This document shows, in pieces, positions 22,157-35,313 of a stretch of 64,000 nt of DNA (position 1 is the stretch's first letter; the number at the start of each line of letters is the position of its first letter). The stretch is from Takifugu bimaculatus (lineage: Eukaryota > Chordata > Actinopteri > Tetraodontiformes > Tetraodontidae), in NCBI GenBank assembly GCA_004026145.2, contig CP034993.1, positions 13,922,272 through 13,986,271 of the forward strand, in the 5' to 3' direction. The notes under the pieces are model-generated. The model was not told where the DNA came from and searched no databases. It saw only the letters and a list, made by a program, of their open reading frames with translations. Made by a program: the position numbers and the translations under genes.

Positions 22157-23044
22157 TGTGTGTGTGCTGTCTGTGTGTGTGCTGTCTGTGTGTGTGTGTG
22201 TGTGTCAGCTTTATAGGTTCGGGGAGACGGTGTCTCTGGTGTTTTGGACAGACACGTGGAGACCAGAGAGTTTCTATGATAGAATCTGTAAGAACAGAGA
22301 AGCTGGACAGCACACACTCTGTCTGCTGGGTGAGACACACACACACACACACTGCTGATGCTAGCAGACACAACACGACGCCGTTGTTGGCTAAAGGCTC
22401 TGCTTTTATTGACAGACATCAAAGTGAAGGAGCAGAGCGAGGAGAACATGATGAGGTTGGAACCTTTGAGCTCTTTCTGCTGCAGTTAGATGAGATCAAT
22501 CGATCGATCCCTCCATCTTCTCCAGGGGGAAGAAGATCTACGAGCCTCCTCGCTTCATGACCGTGGCTCAGGCTGCAGATCAGCTGGTGCAGATCGTCCA
22601 GAGGAGGAGGGCGGAGGGGGAGACGCTGGGTGAGTGTCGTCTGAAGCTCCACCTGCTGCGGGGGCGTGACCACGGATCACCTGTTAGCTGTGCTCCACCC
22701 GAGGATTTCACGCTAGCTGCAGCTAACGATGCTAACGCTAACTGACTGGTGGTTGGTAGCTCCTGCACAGGTGAGCACACGTGCGCTCTCAGACCCGCCT
22801 TTCTTCTGCAGGTCTGACGGAGGACACGCTGTGCGTGGGCCTGGCCCGGCTCGGCGCCGATGACCAGGTCGTGCGCGTGGCCACGCTGCAGCAGCTGGTG
22901 TCATGTGACCTCGGAGGTCCGCTCCACTCACTGGTCATCACCGGTCAACTCCACCCTCTCGAAGTGGACATGCTGCAACTGAGCGCTGAAGCCGACGTCA
23001 TGAAAAACCTGCACGTGCTCGATGGCTCCACCTACTGGTCGTGA
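19971..23044 (+). CDS. dph5: Diphthine methyl ester synthase
   Basis: Seven exons: 19971-20105, 21559-21683, 21758-21866, 22209-22329, 22416-22455, 22526-22629 and 22812-23044, giving 288 residues. DPH5 is the S-adenosylmethionine-dependent methyltransferase that tetra-methylates the modified histidine of elongation factor 2 on the way to diphthamide, in the cytosol. Family signatures present: MFYLIGLGLGDAADIT at the N-terminus, VVGDPFGATTHSDLVLRA, YKVIHNASIMNAVGCCGLQ, ETVSLVFWTDTWRPESF, IYEPPRFMTVAQAADQL and the late CVGLARLGADDQ. Length matches the human protein. AATAAA at 23104-23109 ends the transcript, tail to tail with SLC30A7. Confidence 0.96.
22098..22206. repeat. GT microsatellite with GCTGTCT interruptions in DPH5 intron 3
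   Basis: (GT)n followed by three GTGTGCTGTCT-type units, ending at the acceptor of exon 4, where it may replace the usual pyrimidine tract. Confidence 0.9.
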
Positions 23045-23467
23045 CGTGCGTCTGCAGCGTCGCGTGTGTCGATCCAGGAGAATATGTCCAGTGTGATGTC
23101 ATCAATAAAGATCACTAATCCGTATAATGAAACATTTATTACATTTGGGGGGAAAAAAACACCACCAGATTTGTTTGGTCACATGATTTGGCACATTAAG
23201 ACAGACTGATGTCATCCTTCAGTTAGCAGCCGGCCAGTCTGTTTCCAGTGGTGACGTCAGGCGAAGGGGCGGAGCTTCAGATTGTCTCTGTTTAATGATG
23301 AAGGCACTTACCCAGGATGCTTTTCTCCAGTCTAGAAAGTGGTGGATATTGAAGTGGGGGTTTCACATACAAGTTTGTACCCCTCGTCCCCCACTGGGGG
23401 GGTGGGGGGGGTCAGTTCACTGACCAACAGACTGTTTGGTCCACATACTGTCAGCGGGTCGGAGCTT

Positions 23468-25379
23468 CTACATAGCGGCCGTTTCCATCTGAACGTACAG
23501 CTGACGGACTCCAGCCTGCACACAACAGGTTGGGTTTGACCCCCGCTCATCTCCATCACAGGTACGGTGATGTGGGCGGGGCCAGAGGCCTCCACCTACC
23601 TGTGTGAAGATGTTGTGGGTCTGGCTGAGGATCCAGCGGGTGTCGGCATCAGGAGCGACCAGCAGCTTCAGTGTTCCGATGTAAACGTCGCTGCACAGAG
23701 TCCAGAAATGAGGCTCCTGCAGGTTGTAAACGCCCTGCAGCTGCTGCACCTGAACACAACACGACACAGAGGCAATGAAAGGTTCCCTCACGCAGCTTTA
23801 GCTCCCTCAAACGTTGAGGGAACCTTCAGGTCAACGGTTCTCCGGTGAGGAACACGAAGGAACGCTTGGCTCCAGAACAGATTTCTGAGATTTGGTGCAA
23901 CAGACAGGTGAGAACAGAAGTTCTGGGTCGGAGGTGCTGGAACTGGGCTCCATCAGCAGGTCTTCAGGGACCGATGGAGGTTCAGGAGACACAGACCTGG
24001 GCCTGTCTCCTGAATGATGGGATCACTCTTGGTACTCACCCTCTGGTAACAGTCGGGCAGCGCGTGGTCCAGGGACGGAGGCGTCCTCTGCATCAGGATG
24101 CCGATGGAGTCTTTCAGTAATGGAACCACGCTGGAGGGGACAGAAGAGCTCTGAGTGACCTGGCAGAAGAACCGAAATACCACCCACTCGGAGTCGAGTG
24201 TCAGATGTATCAAACAAAAATGAAACGCTGACAGAAGCATTTAGAGTCCTGAAGGTGAAACCAGTCAGAGATCTGGGAGCTGATCTGGGAGCAGCAGGTT
24301 CTCGTCAGGACTCAATGGAAAGAGTCCTAACGGCTCCAGTGATGGAGGACCCTGAGCTCCTGGGAGGACCCTGAGCTCCTGGGAGGACCCTGAGCTCCTG
24401 GCAGGACTCTGAGCTCCTGGGAAGACCCTGAGCTCCTGGGAAGACCCTGAGCTCCTGGGACGACCCTGAGCTCCTGGGAGGACCCTGAGCTCCTGGGAAG
24501 ACCCTGAGCTCCTGGGACGACCCTGAGCTCCTGGGAGGACCCTGAGCTCCTGGCAGGACCCTGAGCTCCTGGGAGGACCCTGAGCTCCTGGGAGGACCCT
24601 GAGCTCCTGGGAAGACCCTGAGCTCCTGGGACGACCCTGAGCTCCTGGGAGGACCCTGAGCTCCCGGGAAGACCCTGAGCTCCCGGGACGACCCTGAGCT
24701 CCCGGGACGACCCTGAGCTCCCGGGAGGACCCTGAGCTCCTGGCAGGACCCTGAGCTCCTGGGAGGACCCTGAGCTCCCGGGAAGACCCTGAGCTCCCGG
24801 GACGACCCTGAGCTCCCGGGAGGACCCTGAGCTCCCGGCAGGACCCTGAGCTCCCGGCAGGACCCTGAGCTCCCGGGACGACCCTGAGCTCCTGGGACGA
24901 CCCTGAGCTCCTGGGAGCCTCCAGAGCAGCAGGAATGTTCTTGTGCTCTTCTCCAGATGGTTGAGTGTGTGGACGGAGGAGAGAAACCTACAGCCCTGGC
25001 TGAGAACCTTCTGAATATGCAGATGTGGTCAGCACAGATGTTGATTCTTCCAGAACGTGCAACCTGAAACCAGCGGTTCCTGTGGTTCTGCTTCTGACCA
25101 CAGCTCCTCATTTTGCTGACTCGGCCCATCGGACCGCATCAGCTGCATTTCCTGCCGAGGCTTCTGGGAACCGCTGGACTCCGGCTGGACTCCTGGCACC
25201 AGAGGAACGAGCGGCTAATGGAGGCTAATGGAGGCTCACCTGACGGCGATGAGCAGCGCGATCAGAATGGAGCAGATGGGATCAGCGATCATCAGGTCGT
25301 ATTTCTGCATCAGCAGCGCCGAGATGATCACACCAACACTGCCCAGCGTGTCGGCCATGATGTGCAGCAGCACTCCTGC

Positions 25380-25417
<38 letters not shown>

Positions 25418-26171
25418 ACAGCTGTGCGGGTCACTGAGCTGCAGCTCTTCAAACGTGGGGGGTGAGCGCCCCCTGGTGGTGAACTGGCAGGCAGGCAGAC
25501 AGGCAGACAGGCAGGCAGGCAGACAGGCAGACAGGCAGGCAGACAGACAGGCAGGCAGGCAGACAGACAGGCAGGCAGCTCACCCTGTAGGATCTGTTTA
25601 CTGGAGCCGCTCCTCTGAGGGTGCAGGTCACCTGTAGCAGGACCAGGGTTCATGGTCACTCTAATGAAGCAACAATCAGCTCATGAAACTTTCTTCTGCA
25701 ACTCACTCGGACATTCATTGTGCTCCTCGTGGCCCCCGTGGCCGTGGCCCTCGTGGCCGTGGCTGTGGCCCTCGTGGCTGTGGCCCTCGTGGCTGTGGCC
25801 CCCGTGGCCCCCGTGGCCGTGGCCCCCGTGGCTGTGGCCCCCGTGGCCGTGGTCATGCTTGTGATGGTCGTGGCCCCCGTGACTGTGGCTCAGACCGTTG
25901 AACAGGGAGTGGCTGTGGCCGTGACCTGAGGGACGGACAGACTGTGGGTGAACGGAAGCTCTGCTCATGTACAGAGTTGAGACGGGCAGGACGCTCACCT
26001 TCGTCTCCGTGGGAATGTCCATGTCCTCCATGCTGGAAAACAAAGATCCCGACCAGGTTGACGATCAGACCGGCCACAGAGACGGGAAGCAGGCGCTCGT
26101 GATGAACATCAGGAGGCTCCACGGCTCTCTGGCACACAGACAGATTCATGGAGACGGACTCTGTGTTTGCT

Positions 26172-26210
<39 letters not shown>

Positions 26211-27444
26211 AATTACCTCAATTCCTTCAGACATGATGAAGAAAGCTGTGAAAATGAGGAACAGTCCATTGACAAAACCTGCCAGAACCTCCGCTCTCAC
26301 GTAACTGAAACAGGAGGAACAACAGAACCCAGATCAGACAAAACGAGCCGAGCCCAGATGAGGGCGGCGAGCAGGACTGACCCGTAGGAAAAGCTGTCGT
26401 TGGACCTCCACCTGGAGATAACCGACGCTGCCAGGCCTGCCAGCAGAGCCGTGCAGTCGAAGAACATGTGGAACGAGTCTGATATCAGACCTAAACTGGA
26501 GACACACAGCAGCACATCAACCAGAGACGCCGACCTTTGACCTGTCTGCCAGGTAGGTGTGCGGTTCTGTCACTTCCAGTCGGCACCAGTTTTCAGAGCC
26601 GCGGTTGTAAAGGCAACATTAGCTGTGTTTCAGTCACCATGGTTACAAGCTGTGAGTTCATAACAAAAATCTGACATCTGGTGCCGTGCAGAGCTCGTGG
26701 CCCATGGCATCAGAACTTTACTCCAGCAGAACCACCAGACCCACTCTAGGAGGTTCGTCAGGGAGCTCAGGATCACCACGGTGAGCAGGGAGGTCTGGAG
26801 GCAACCAGACTCGTCAAAAGGTGACACTCCTCGTAGACACACATCATTATGGAGCATCCCGGTCAATGTTTATTCTGATGGGAATGAACCCTGCAGGAAG
26901 TGCGGCAGAGACGCGCACACGCACGGCGCCCGTGCTAAGACATACGTGGCACAGGCAGAAAACAAACACAGGCAGCACGCAATGCTAACGGGGCTAGCAG
27001 CTTACCTGTTACTCCAGATGCCGTAGGTGAGCTCCACGAAAGCGAAGGACAGATTCAGGCAGAGGAAGAAGAACAGATTTCGGGAGGTTTTATCTGCCAG
27101 GATCGACCTGAAAGTGACACCGGCAGAAGAAACACCGTCAACACACGTTCACAGTCCACAAAACACGGCCACGACGGCCGAGCAGTCATTTTCACACACG
27201 ACACACACACACAAGACATCGGAGTATTAATGACACCAGGATAAAACACGCTTTTGTTCCAGGCACCGTCGGGCTAACCGGTTAGCACCAAGCTAGCAGG
27301 GGTCGCTGGAAGCAGCCGGCTAAATTAGCCGATGTTAGCAGTTAGCAGGAGTACATATAAGTACCTGAACCATCCCGAGAGCTTCAACAGCAAATTGAAC
27401 TTTGCGGGTTTATACTCGTCATCTTTAATGGATAAAGGTAACAT
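23468..27444 (-). CDS. slc30a7: Zinc transporter ZnT7
   Basis: Eleven minus-strand exons: 27365-27444, 27006-27107, 26382-26495, 26217-26304, 25999-26128, 25707-25925, 25584-25631, 25240-25375, 24040-24130, 23600-23749 and 23468-23515, giving 401 residues (human 376). ZnT7 is a cation-diffusion-facilitator that moves cytosolic zinc into the early secretory pathway. Recognised features: MLPLSIKDDEYKP start, LGLISDSFHMFFD (TM2 metal-site HxxxD), RAEVLAGFVNGLFLIFTAFF, PPDVHHERLLPV, a very long His-rich loop in exon 6, HIMADTLGS (TM5 HxxxD) and the C-terminal GVRQLYVQ. Residue 59 (in SNSLGL) is Ser where human has Cys. The His-rich exon is longer than in mammals and accounts for the extra length. 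Confidence 0.96.
24330..24918. repeat. Minisatellite, 19-bp unit, in SLC30A7 intron 8
   Basis: About 30 copies of CTGGGAGGACCCTGAGCTC, varying at the GGGA/GGCA/GAAG/GACG positions and CTCCT/CTCCC. It reads open on the minus strand for over 200 codons purely because 19-bp units cycle through all frames without stops. Confidence 0.95.
25381..25580. repeat. CA run and GCAGGCAGACAG array in SLC30A7 intron 7
   Basis: (CA)n at 25381-25414 and a GGCAGACA/GGCAGGCA tetranucleotide-based array at 25485-25580. The array ends at the donor of the 48-nt exon 7. Confidence 0.9.
26172..26208. repeat. GT microsatellite in SLC30A7 intron 4
   Basis: (GT)n of about 36 bp. Confidence 0.95.
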
Positions 27445-29570
27445 GTTCACACCCCAACACACACTCACACACTCATACACAGTTACACACACACTCAGGA
27501 AACAGCGCTACTGTCAACTTCCGCTGAATTTCACAATAAAAGTTGCAGCCACTCGAACGCCAGTTGGGACACAAACACCCGCAGGAGTGTTTGTACAAGC
27601 ACTTAAAAAATTTCATCAACCGTGGCGAGCACCATCCTCATGTCTCGTTAAACAGTAAATGAACCTACAATAAATAACGGTGGCTTCTTTTCTTCAGTTT
27701 GGCACTCTGTTTGGAAGCCATTTCCACCTGCAATTAAAGAAAAATACAAGTAAAACACACAAATGTCAGAGAGGCAATCGTTAGGTCAAAAATCGCCCAA
27801 AAATATTTCATTGTATCAACCAAAAAACATAGCATTGTTATTAAATGAGGCTATCTTCCGGTCAAATTAAGGTAAGACTCAAATAAATCTGATCAGAACC
27901 AGTAAAATCAATTTCCCAGATCACCAGTTTAGCTCAGTGCTAATTCTGATTATTAAGTATTAATGTACTTCCTGTTTTGTTGCTGTTCTTTGAGGTCATG
28001 ATCAGAAAGATGATGATGATGATGATGATGAAAGGGAAGAGGGAGAAGCAGCAGAATCTCCTGTGAACTAAACGGTGATGGAATCCAGAATGGACTGAAG
28101 GAGAAGTGACAGCGAAATTATCTGGTGGAACCTGGGAGGAACCAAAGGTTGTAAACACTAGATATGGAAATCGGATGGTTGGTAGCGACATATATGCACA
28201 GTAAATATTGTTGGAGGAGAGAGCGATGCAGGGAACCCTGGAGGTGTTCTTCACCCATGCTGCGACGCTTCCCTCAGGCCCCAGCAGGTGATGGACCGGA
28301 TCTGATGGGCCGGTTTACTTTTGAGGCTGGGCAGGTGGGAGGTTTCTGTGCTGCAAGCTGTGGATCGAGTCAACACACACTTCCTGTTGGTCTGAACCAA
28401 CATTCCTCTACGTCTACCAGTTTAATCAGGAGCCGCTGGCTGCAGATCACCTCAAGGGATCCGTTTGTTTCTCCAAAGAAACGAGCTGTTCTGTGGCAGC
28501 AGGGGGCGCCAGAGAGCCGGGAAACGGCTGGTCACGTGATTCGACTCTTCAATTTGTTGGACGAAGAGAGAAGAGAGAAAGGGGAAGATAACGAAAGAGA
28601 GGAGAGGAGAGCGAGATGGGAGTGAAGGCCATGGAGGAGAGCGGGGGGGGGGCACCGGGATAACTGCTGATTTCAGCTGCTGAAGCCTCTGCAGGACCTC
28701 AGGATGGTTCATCCTCGGAACCTCGTCAAAACAGGAAATTCCAGCAGATGCCGAATTAAAATGACGAGAAGCAGCAGAAGGCTGAGGGAGCAGGTCAGAG
28801 GTCAGGAGCCTCCACAGCAAAAACAGCAAAAACACATTTATCAGTGAGGACTTTCGGCCCAGCAGCAAAAACAAGTCCTGCTCCTCGCGCCTCTGCGCTC
28901 AGGTCTTGAGGTTGCCATGACAACGGGCACCAAGGCATTAAAATCAAAGCAGGAGCTGTGAGGACTGCAAAGACCATCAAGACGAGGCTTGAATCGCCAT
29001 GGTAACCAGCCAGTCAATGGTCTAGAAATAAAAATGTTCCCACAGACACGAACAACAAAATCTTTATTACATATTACATATTACATATATACGACACAAT
29101 GACCCGTTCAGGTCTTCTAGAAAGGCTCCTGATCTCTGTGACCAAGGCACGGTGCAACATCGCTGCGTAAGAATGGGCTGATTGCAAAGATGAAGAAGCC
29201 AAACGAGGGGTGGTGAAGAGTGTTGGGAGTGCTGGGACACCTGTGCGCCCACAGGTCATGTGACAGTGCGCCCACAGGTCATGTGACAGTGCGCCCACAG
29301 GTCATGTGACAGGACGCCCTGGCTGTCAGTTACATGGGTGCTGGGACTACAGCCGTGAACACATGGTCGTGGTCATGTGACCACGTTCAAGCTGATGGAG
29401 GAGCCCATTAGAATGAGGAAACAAACAATTATCACCATGGCAACACACGTCACACAACTGGATATAAAGTCACATGGTACAACAGCAAAGCAACATCCAG
29501 TGTGGTTGTGTGTGTGTGTGTGTGAGGTTGTGTGAGAATATGTGTGTGTGTGGCTGGCTCTGGTCCTGGC
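27445..29570. other. Intergenic region between SLC30A7 and VCAM1
   Basis: The left end is the SLC30A7 promoter side and the right end the VCAM1 3' UTR. EXTL2, which sits here in human, was looked for and not seen. The ORFs at 28.2-28.9 kb are short, repeat-rich and match nothing I recognise. A 23-bp unit (GTCATGTGACAGTGCGCCCACAG) occurs about three times near 29250-29310. Confidence 0.55.
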
Positions 29571-32500
29571 TCAGGCTGAAGAGGACCGGGGCAGCTGGTA
29601 GAAGCCTTTCTTCTTGGACCTCCTGATGTAGCTGAGCAGCAGAGCAGCGGCCACCAAGGCAGCAGCCACACACACCAGCGTGATGGTGACGGCGCCCAGA
29701 GTGCTCCTCTCTGAAACCACACACACTTCAGTACACGCGGAGCTTCTCCTGGCAGAACACACCCCACGGCAGAGGCTGACCTGTCACGCTGAGGCTGAAC
29801 ACTCGCACCTGGTGGCCCAGGCTGTTGGTCACGTTGACCTGGTACAGGCCCGAGTCCCTGGCCTTCACGTTGACCAGGACGAAGGTCCCGGTGGAGGAGT
29901 GCTGCTCTATGCCGTTGGCCAGCTTCTTCAGGACCATGGTGGGTAGAGGGAAGCTGATGGTGTGGCAGCAGATGGTGACGTTCTCTCCCTCAGGAACAAC
30001 CGCAGAGGGTAGGATGAGGACCGTGGTGTCCCTGGGAGGAGCTGGGCCAGGAGAAGAGAGGAAGAGATCAGGACAACGTGACGATGCCGTTCTTCTTGTG
30101 ACCAGCCGGAGAAAAAGCTGCTACTTTGGGAGAAGAAGAAAAGGGTTGAAACTCAGGAAAACAGCCTGTTTCTGGTCTTTGGTTGGGTGGGAGTGTTGAT
30201 GTTCAGTGGTCGGTCAACAGCTAAGCATCATGGGAAGGAGACAGATAAGAGAAACACACAACTAGCGCAGGTCTGTCCGTCTCATGACAACAGTACAAAG
30301 TTCTGCTCTTAAAGGCTCAATAAGCGATCAGGACGAAGTAGCTGCGAGGCAGTTTTGTGGGACAGGAACTAAACCAGCTCAGAAAATCCGGATAAAGCAG
30401 TACCCCTGATGCTGACGGTGCGAGTGACCACTTGGGACCCATATTGGTTGGAGGCTTCACACTGGTACTGGGCGGAGTCGTCCATCAGGGCGGAGCAGAG
30501 GCTGAAGGTCAGCTCAGGTGCAGGGCCTTTCCTGTAAAGCTCCACCCCCTCCTTCTTCAGCACCAGGGTGGTGGGAGGAACTCCATCTGAGCGGCAGGTG
30601 AAGGTCATGTTCTGCCCCTCCAGCACCTCCTCCTCTGGTCTCACTGACAGGGAGGTTCTCCGTGGAGGATCTGAGACGCACACAAGGGTGGTTTTAACAG
30701 CACGACACTGAGATTGGAGCCGAGTTCAATAAAATCTGAGGACAGAAGCAGTTTGACACCAATCAATAATGCAGGTTAGGATAAGATAGAGCAAATATAA
30801 TAAAGATTAAAGCCCCAAAATTAAACGGTTTATCCCGCTCCATGTTCAGCACGTCTTCTCTCAGCAGGAGGTCACTTACAGTGGACCTCCAGCAGGACGC
30901 CAGCCATCTTGGAGCTCCACACGCTGCCCTCCTTCGTCAGCAGCTCCACTTTACAGGACAAAAACCGATGATCGTCCTTGATTTCTAGGTAAAGTACGGA
31001 TGAGATGTTCTGTGAGAAACCAAAAAACTTGAACGTCTCGGTCTTCATCACGGTGTTCCCAATCTTCCACTGGATCCTGATCAGATTAACTGAAAAGACA
31101 TTGGTGACGTCGCAGTGAAAGACAGCCTCTGAATCCAGAAGGACAGGACCAGGATCCTCCAGAAGTGGATCAGGCAGGACCGCTGAAAGGATAAAAGAGA
31201 GCCCAGCTAATGAAAGGTACCCTGCAAAGGTACCAATGTAAAGGTAGTACTGTAAAGGTTCCACTGTGTAAAGGTGTCACTGTAAAGGTGTCACTGTAAG
31301 GGTTCCACTGTAAAGGTACCACTGTAAAGGTACTGCTGTAAAGGTTCCACCGTAAAGATATTTCTGTAAAAGTACTACTGTAAAGATACTATTGTAAAGC
31401 TGGTGGTCCATAAAGGTACTACTGTAAAGGTACTACTGTAAAGGTTCCACAGTAAATATACTACTGTAAAGGTACCACTGTAAAGGTACCGCCCACCTGG
31501 ACAAATAGAAGAACAACATTTTATTCCCCCCTAAATGATTTCAACATGGCTGAAAGAAGATTAATCCACTAATTGTCGAGTTTTGTTCAGTCAGGACCAG
31601 TTAAATGTGTGTATGTGTGTGTTTGATGTCACGAAGCGGTTGTTTGGACTCACATAAAACCTGGATGTGGGTGGTTTTGTACCGGACCACGTTGTCACAC
31701 CTGGCCTCACAGCTGTATTCACCCTGATCCAGGAAGTCCATGTTCTGCAGGTGGAGCACTGACTCGCCGTCCTGAGCATGTGACGTCTGGAGTACTGACC
31801 ACTTTGGGTCTTGCTCCTGGTCTTGCTCCTGGTTGTGGCTGTGTTCTAGCCACCTCCAGGTCCAGATGGGACGTTGCAGACATCCTGAAGATCTACAGGT
31901 CAGAACTAAACCAGAACCTTGTTCTACAACTGGAGCCGTGGGAGAAAGCTCGACCTGCAGAGGATGAGCTGAAGGAGAACATCCCAATCAGCATCGTCAT
32001 CACAATGAAGATAAAGAACAGGACCAAACCGGTACCTCTGACACTGATAGAGCGAGTGACCACTTGGGACCCATACTGGTTGGAGGCTTCACACTGGTAC
32101 TGGGCGGAGTCGTCCATCAGGGCGGAGAGGCTGAAGGTCAGCTCAGGGTCAGATGCAGGGTCTGTCCTCTCAAGCTCCACCCCCTCCTTCTTCAGCACCA
32201 GCGTCGCGGGAGGAACTCCGTCTGAGCGGCAGGTGAAGGTCACGTTCTGACCCTCCAACACCTCCTCACCTGGGCTCACCGTCAGGGAGATGTTGGTGGG
32301 CGGAGCTGTGGAGGGACAGACAGGTGCAACAGGTGAAGGCTCAGTGAGGGGCCACCGGAACCAAATGGCCACTTTTCCCTCTCACCATGAACCAGGAGCT
32401 CCACATCTGCACTCTGACTTCCCTTCGTGTTTGTAGCCTCGCAAACATAGAATCCAGCATCGGCCGGACTCACCGACAGGAGAACCAGCTGACCGTTCTG

Positions 32501-33772
32501 GCTCCGCCCCTCGGACCGACCCGACTCTCGCCTTAAGCTCCAGCTAATCGTTGGCTTTGGGTTTCCTTCTGCCAGACACGTTAGGTTGAGAGGAGCACCG
32601 GTCGTCACCACCACAGAGTGCGACGTTACCATGACAATAGGAGCATCTGGAGGGCAGCAGCAGAAGAAAACTCAGGGTGACAAGCAGCTCAGACAGTTTA
32701 AGGCTGATCCAGGACCGGATCCAGGGACACGGGAGAGCTCTTTCTGGACCGCAGACTCCAGAATGAGCTCCTCTTTCCAAGACTAGTTACAAAGTTGAGA
32801 ACTCACAGAGAACATTGAGAGTGACGCTGCTCTCTTTGATCCTCTCCTCAAACAGCAGGTCCTGCAGGTCCAGCGTGGCCCTGCAGGTGATCTGGGCCCC
32901 GGTGTCACCTTTCTCTGGTTGCAGCAGGTATCTGGATTGGACCAGGCTGGTTCCAGGTTCTCCCGTAGTGCTTTGCAGGACAGCGTCCCCTTTAATCAGG
33001 GTAAGGGTGATCAGCTCTGCAGGGTACACACCAGACACCTGGCAGGAGAGCGTGGACTCCTCCCCCAACGTCAGGTGGTCACCTCCACTGATCACAGGGG
33101 CTGATGGGAAGGCTGAAACAGATATGACCAATCAGAGAGCTTATATCCTAAATAGGTGGTAGATGTGACATCACGCAGTGTGTGTGTGTGTGTGTGTGTG
33201 TGTACTCACAGTATACATGTACCGAGGTCTTGACCTGCCTCCCTTCCCCCCCACAGTTTACCCGACACAATAGTGCCCCTTCGTGTTCAATCATCACCGG
33301 GTCAAAGGTCAGCACAGAGTGCGACTCATTGGTCGTGGTAGTGGCGGTGAGGGGGCGGTCCTCCAGGAACGACCAGGACACACTGAGCACCCCGAGACAG
33401 TCCTGAACCCGACACACCAGTTGCTGCCGCTCGCCCAGCTTCAGCAGGGGCCGCTTGGGGAACACGTCCACGTGAAGGCCACGAACGCAACATGATGACA
33501 TCAGCAGCAAAGCTGTGGCCAAAATCCAGGATTTGGATCAGAAAACAAACAATTGATGAACCTCCAACACCAGCAAACTTTAGTTCCAACAGGGGTCTGT
33601 GATCAATCATGACTAATCCCCGTTTAAAATCCCCATTTTTGTGTATTCATTGTTAAATGACAGGTAAAGAGAACAGAATGACAGATATACACATTTGTTC
33701 AGGTGTTGCTCAGTGCTAAACTAACACGTTTAGCACTGAGATGGTACCTGAACTCATTCCTCTCGTGTCCAT
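29571..33772 (-). CDS. vcam1: Vascular cell adhesion molecule 1, eight Ig-like domains
   Basis: Ten minus-strand exons, all phase 1: 33748-33772, 33210-33512, 32807-33112, 32386-32646, 32036-32305, 31654-31968, 30880-31182, 30404-30670, 29781-30041 and 29571-29710, giving 816 residues. VCAM1 is an endothelial type I membrane protein that binds integrin alpha4-beta1 to capture leukocytes. The signal peptide spans exons 1-2 (ALLLMSSCCV). Each of exons 2-9 encodes one Ig-like domain, one more than the seven of human VCAM1. Domain 1 has EDRPL where mammals have the integrin-binding IDSPL, so the key Asp is kept. The last exon has a membrane helix (TLGAVTITLVCVAAALVAA) and a short tail KKKGFYQLPRSSSA resembling the mammalian tail. 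Exons 5 and 8 are near-duplicates. Gene position next to SLC30A7 and CDC14A supports VCAM1 over an ICAM. Confidence 0.88.
31205..31495. repeat. GTAAAGGTACTACT-type repeat in VCAM1 intron 6
   Basis: About 290 bp of degenerate 14-bp units (TGTAAAGGTACCAC / TGTAAAGGTTCCAC), about 20 copies. Confidence 0.85.

Positions 33773-35313
<1,541 letters not shown>

Noticed and set aside
24305..25129. 274-codon minus-strand ORF
   Set aside because: It is the 19-bp minisatellite read through inside SLC30A7 intron 8; the real exons lie on either side.
28164..28874. Candidate gene (possibly EXTL2) between SLC30A7 and VCAM1
   Set aside because: ORFs on both strands are short, purine-rich and carry no exostosin-type motifs or splice-consistent exons.
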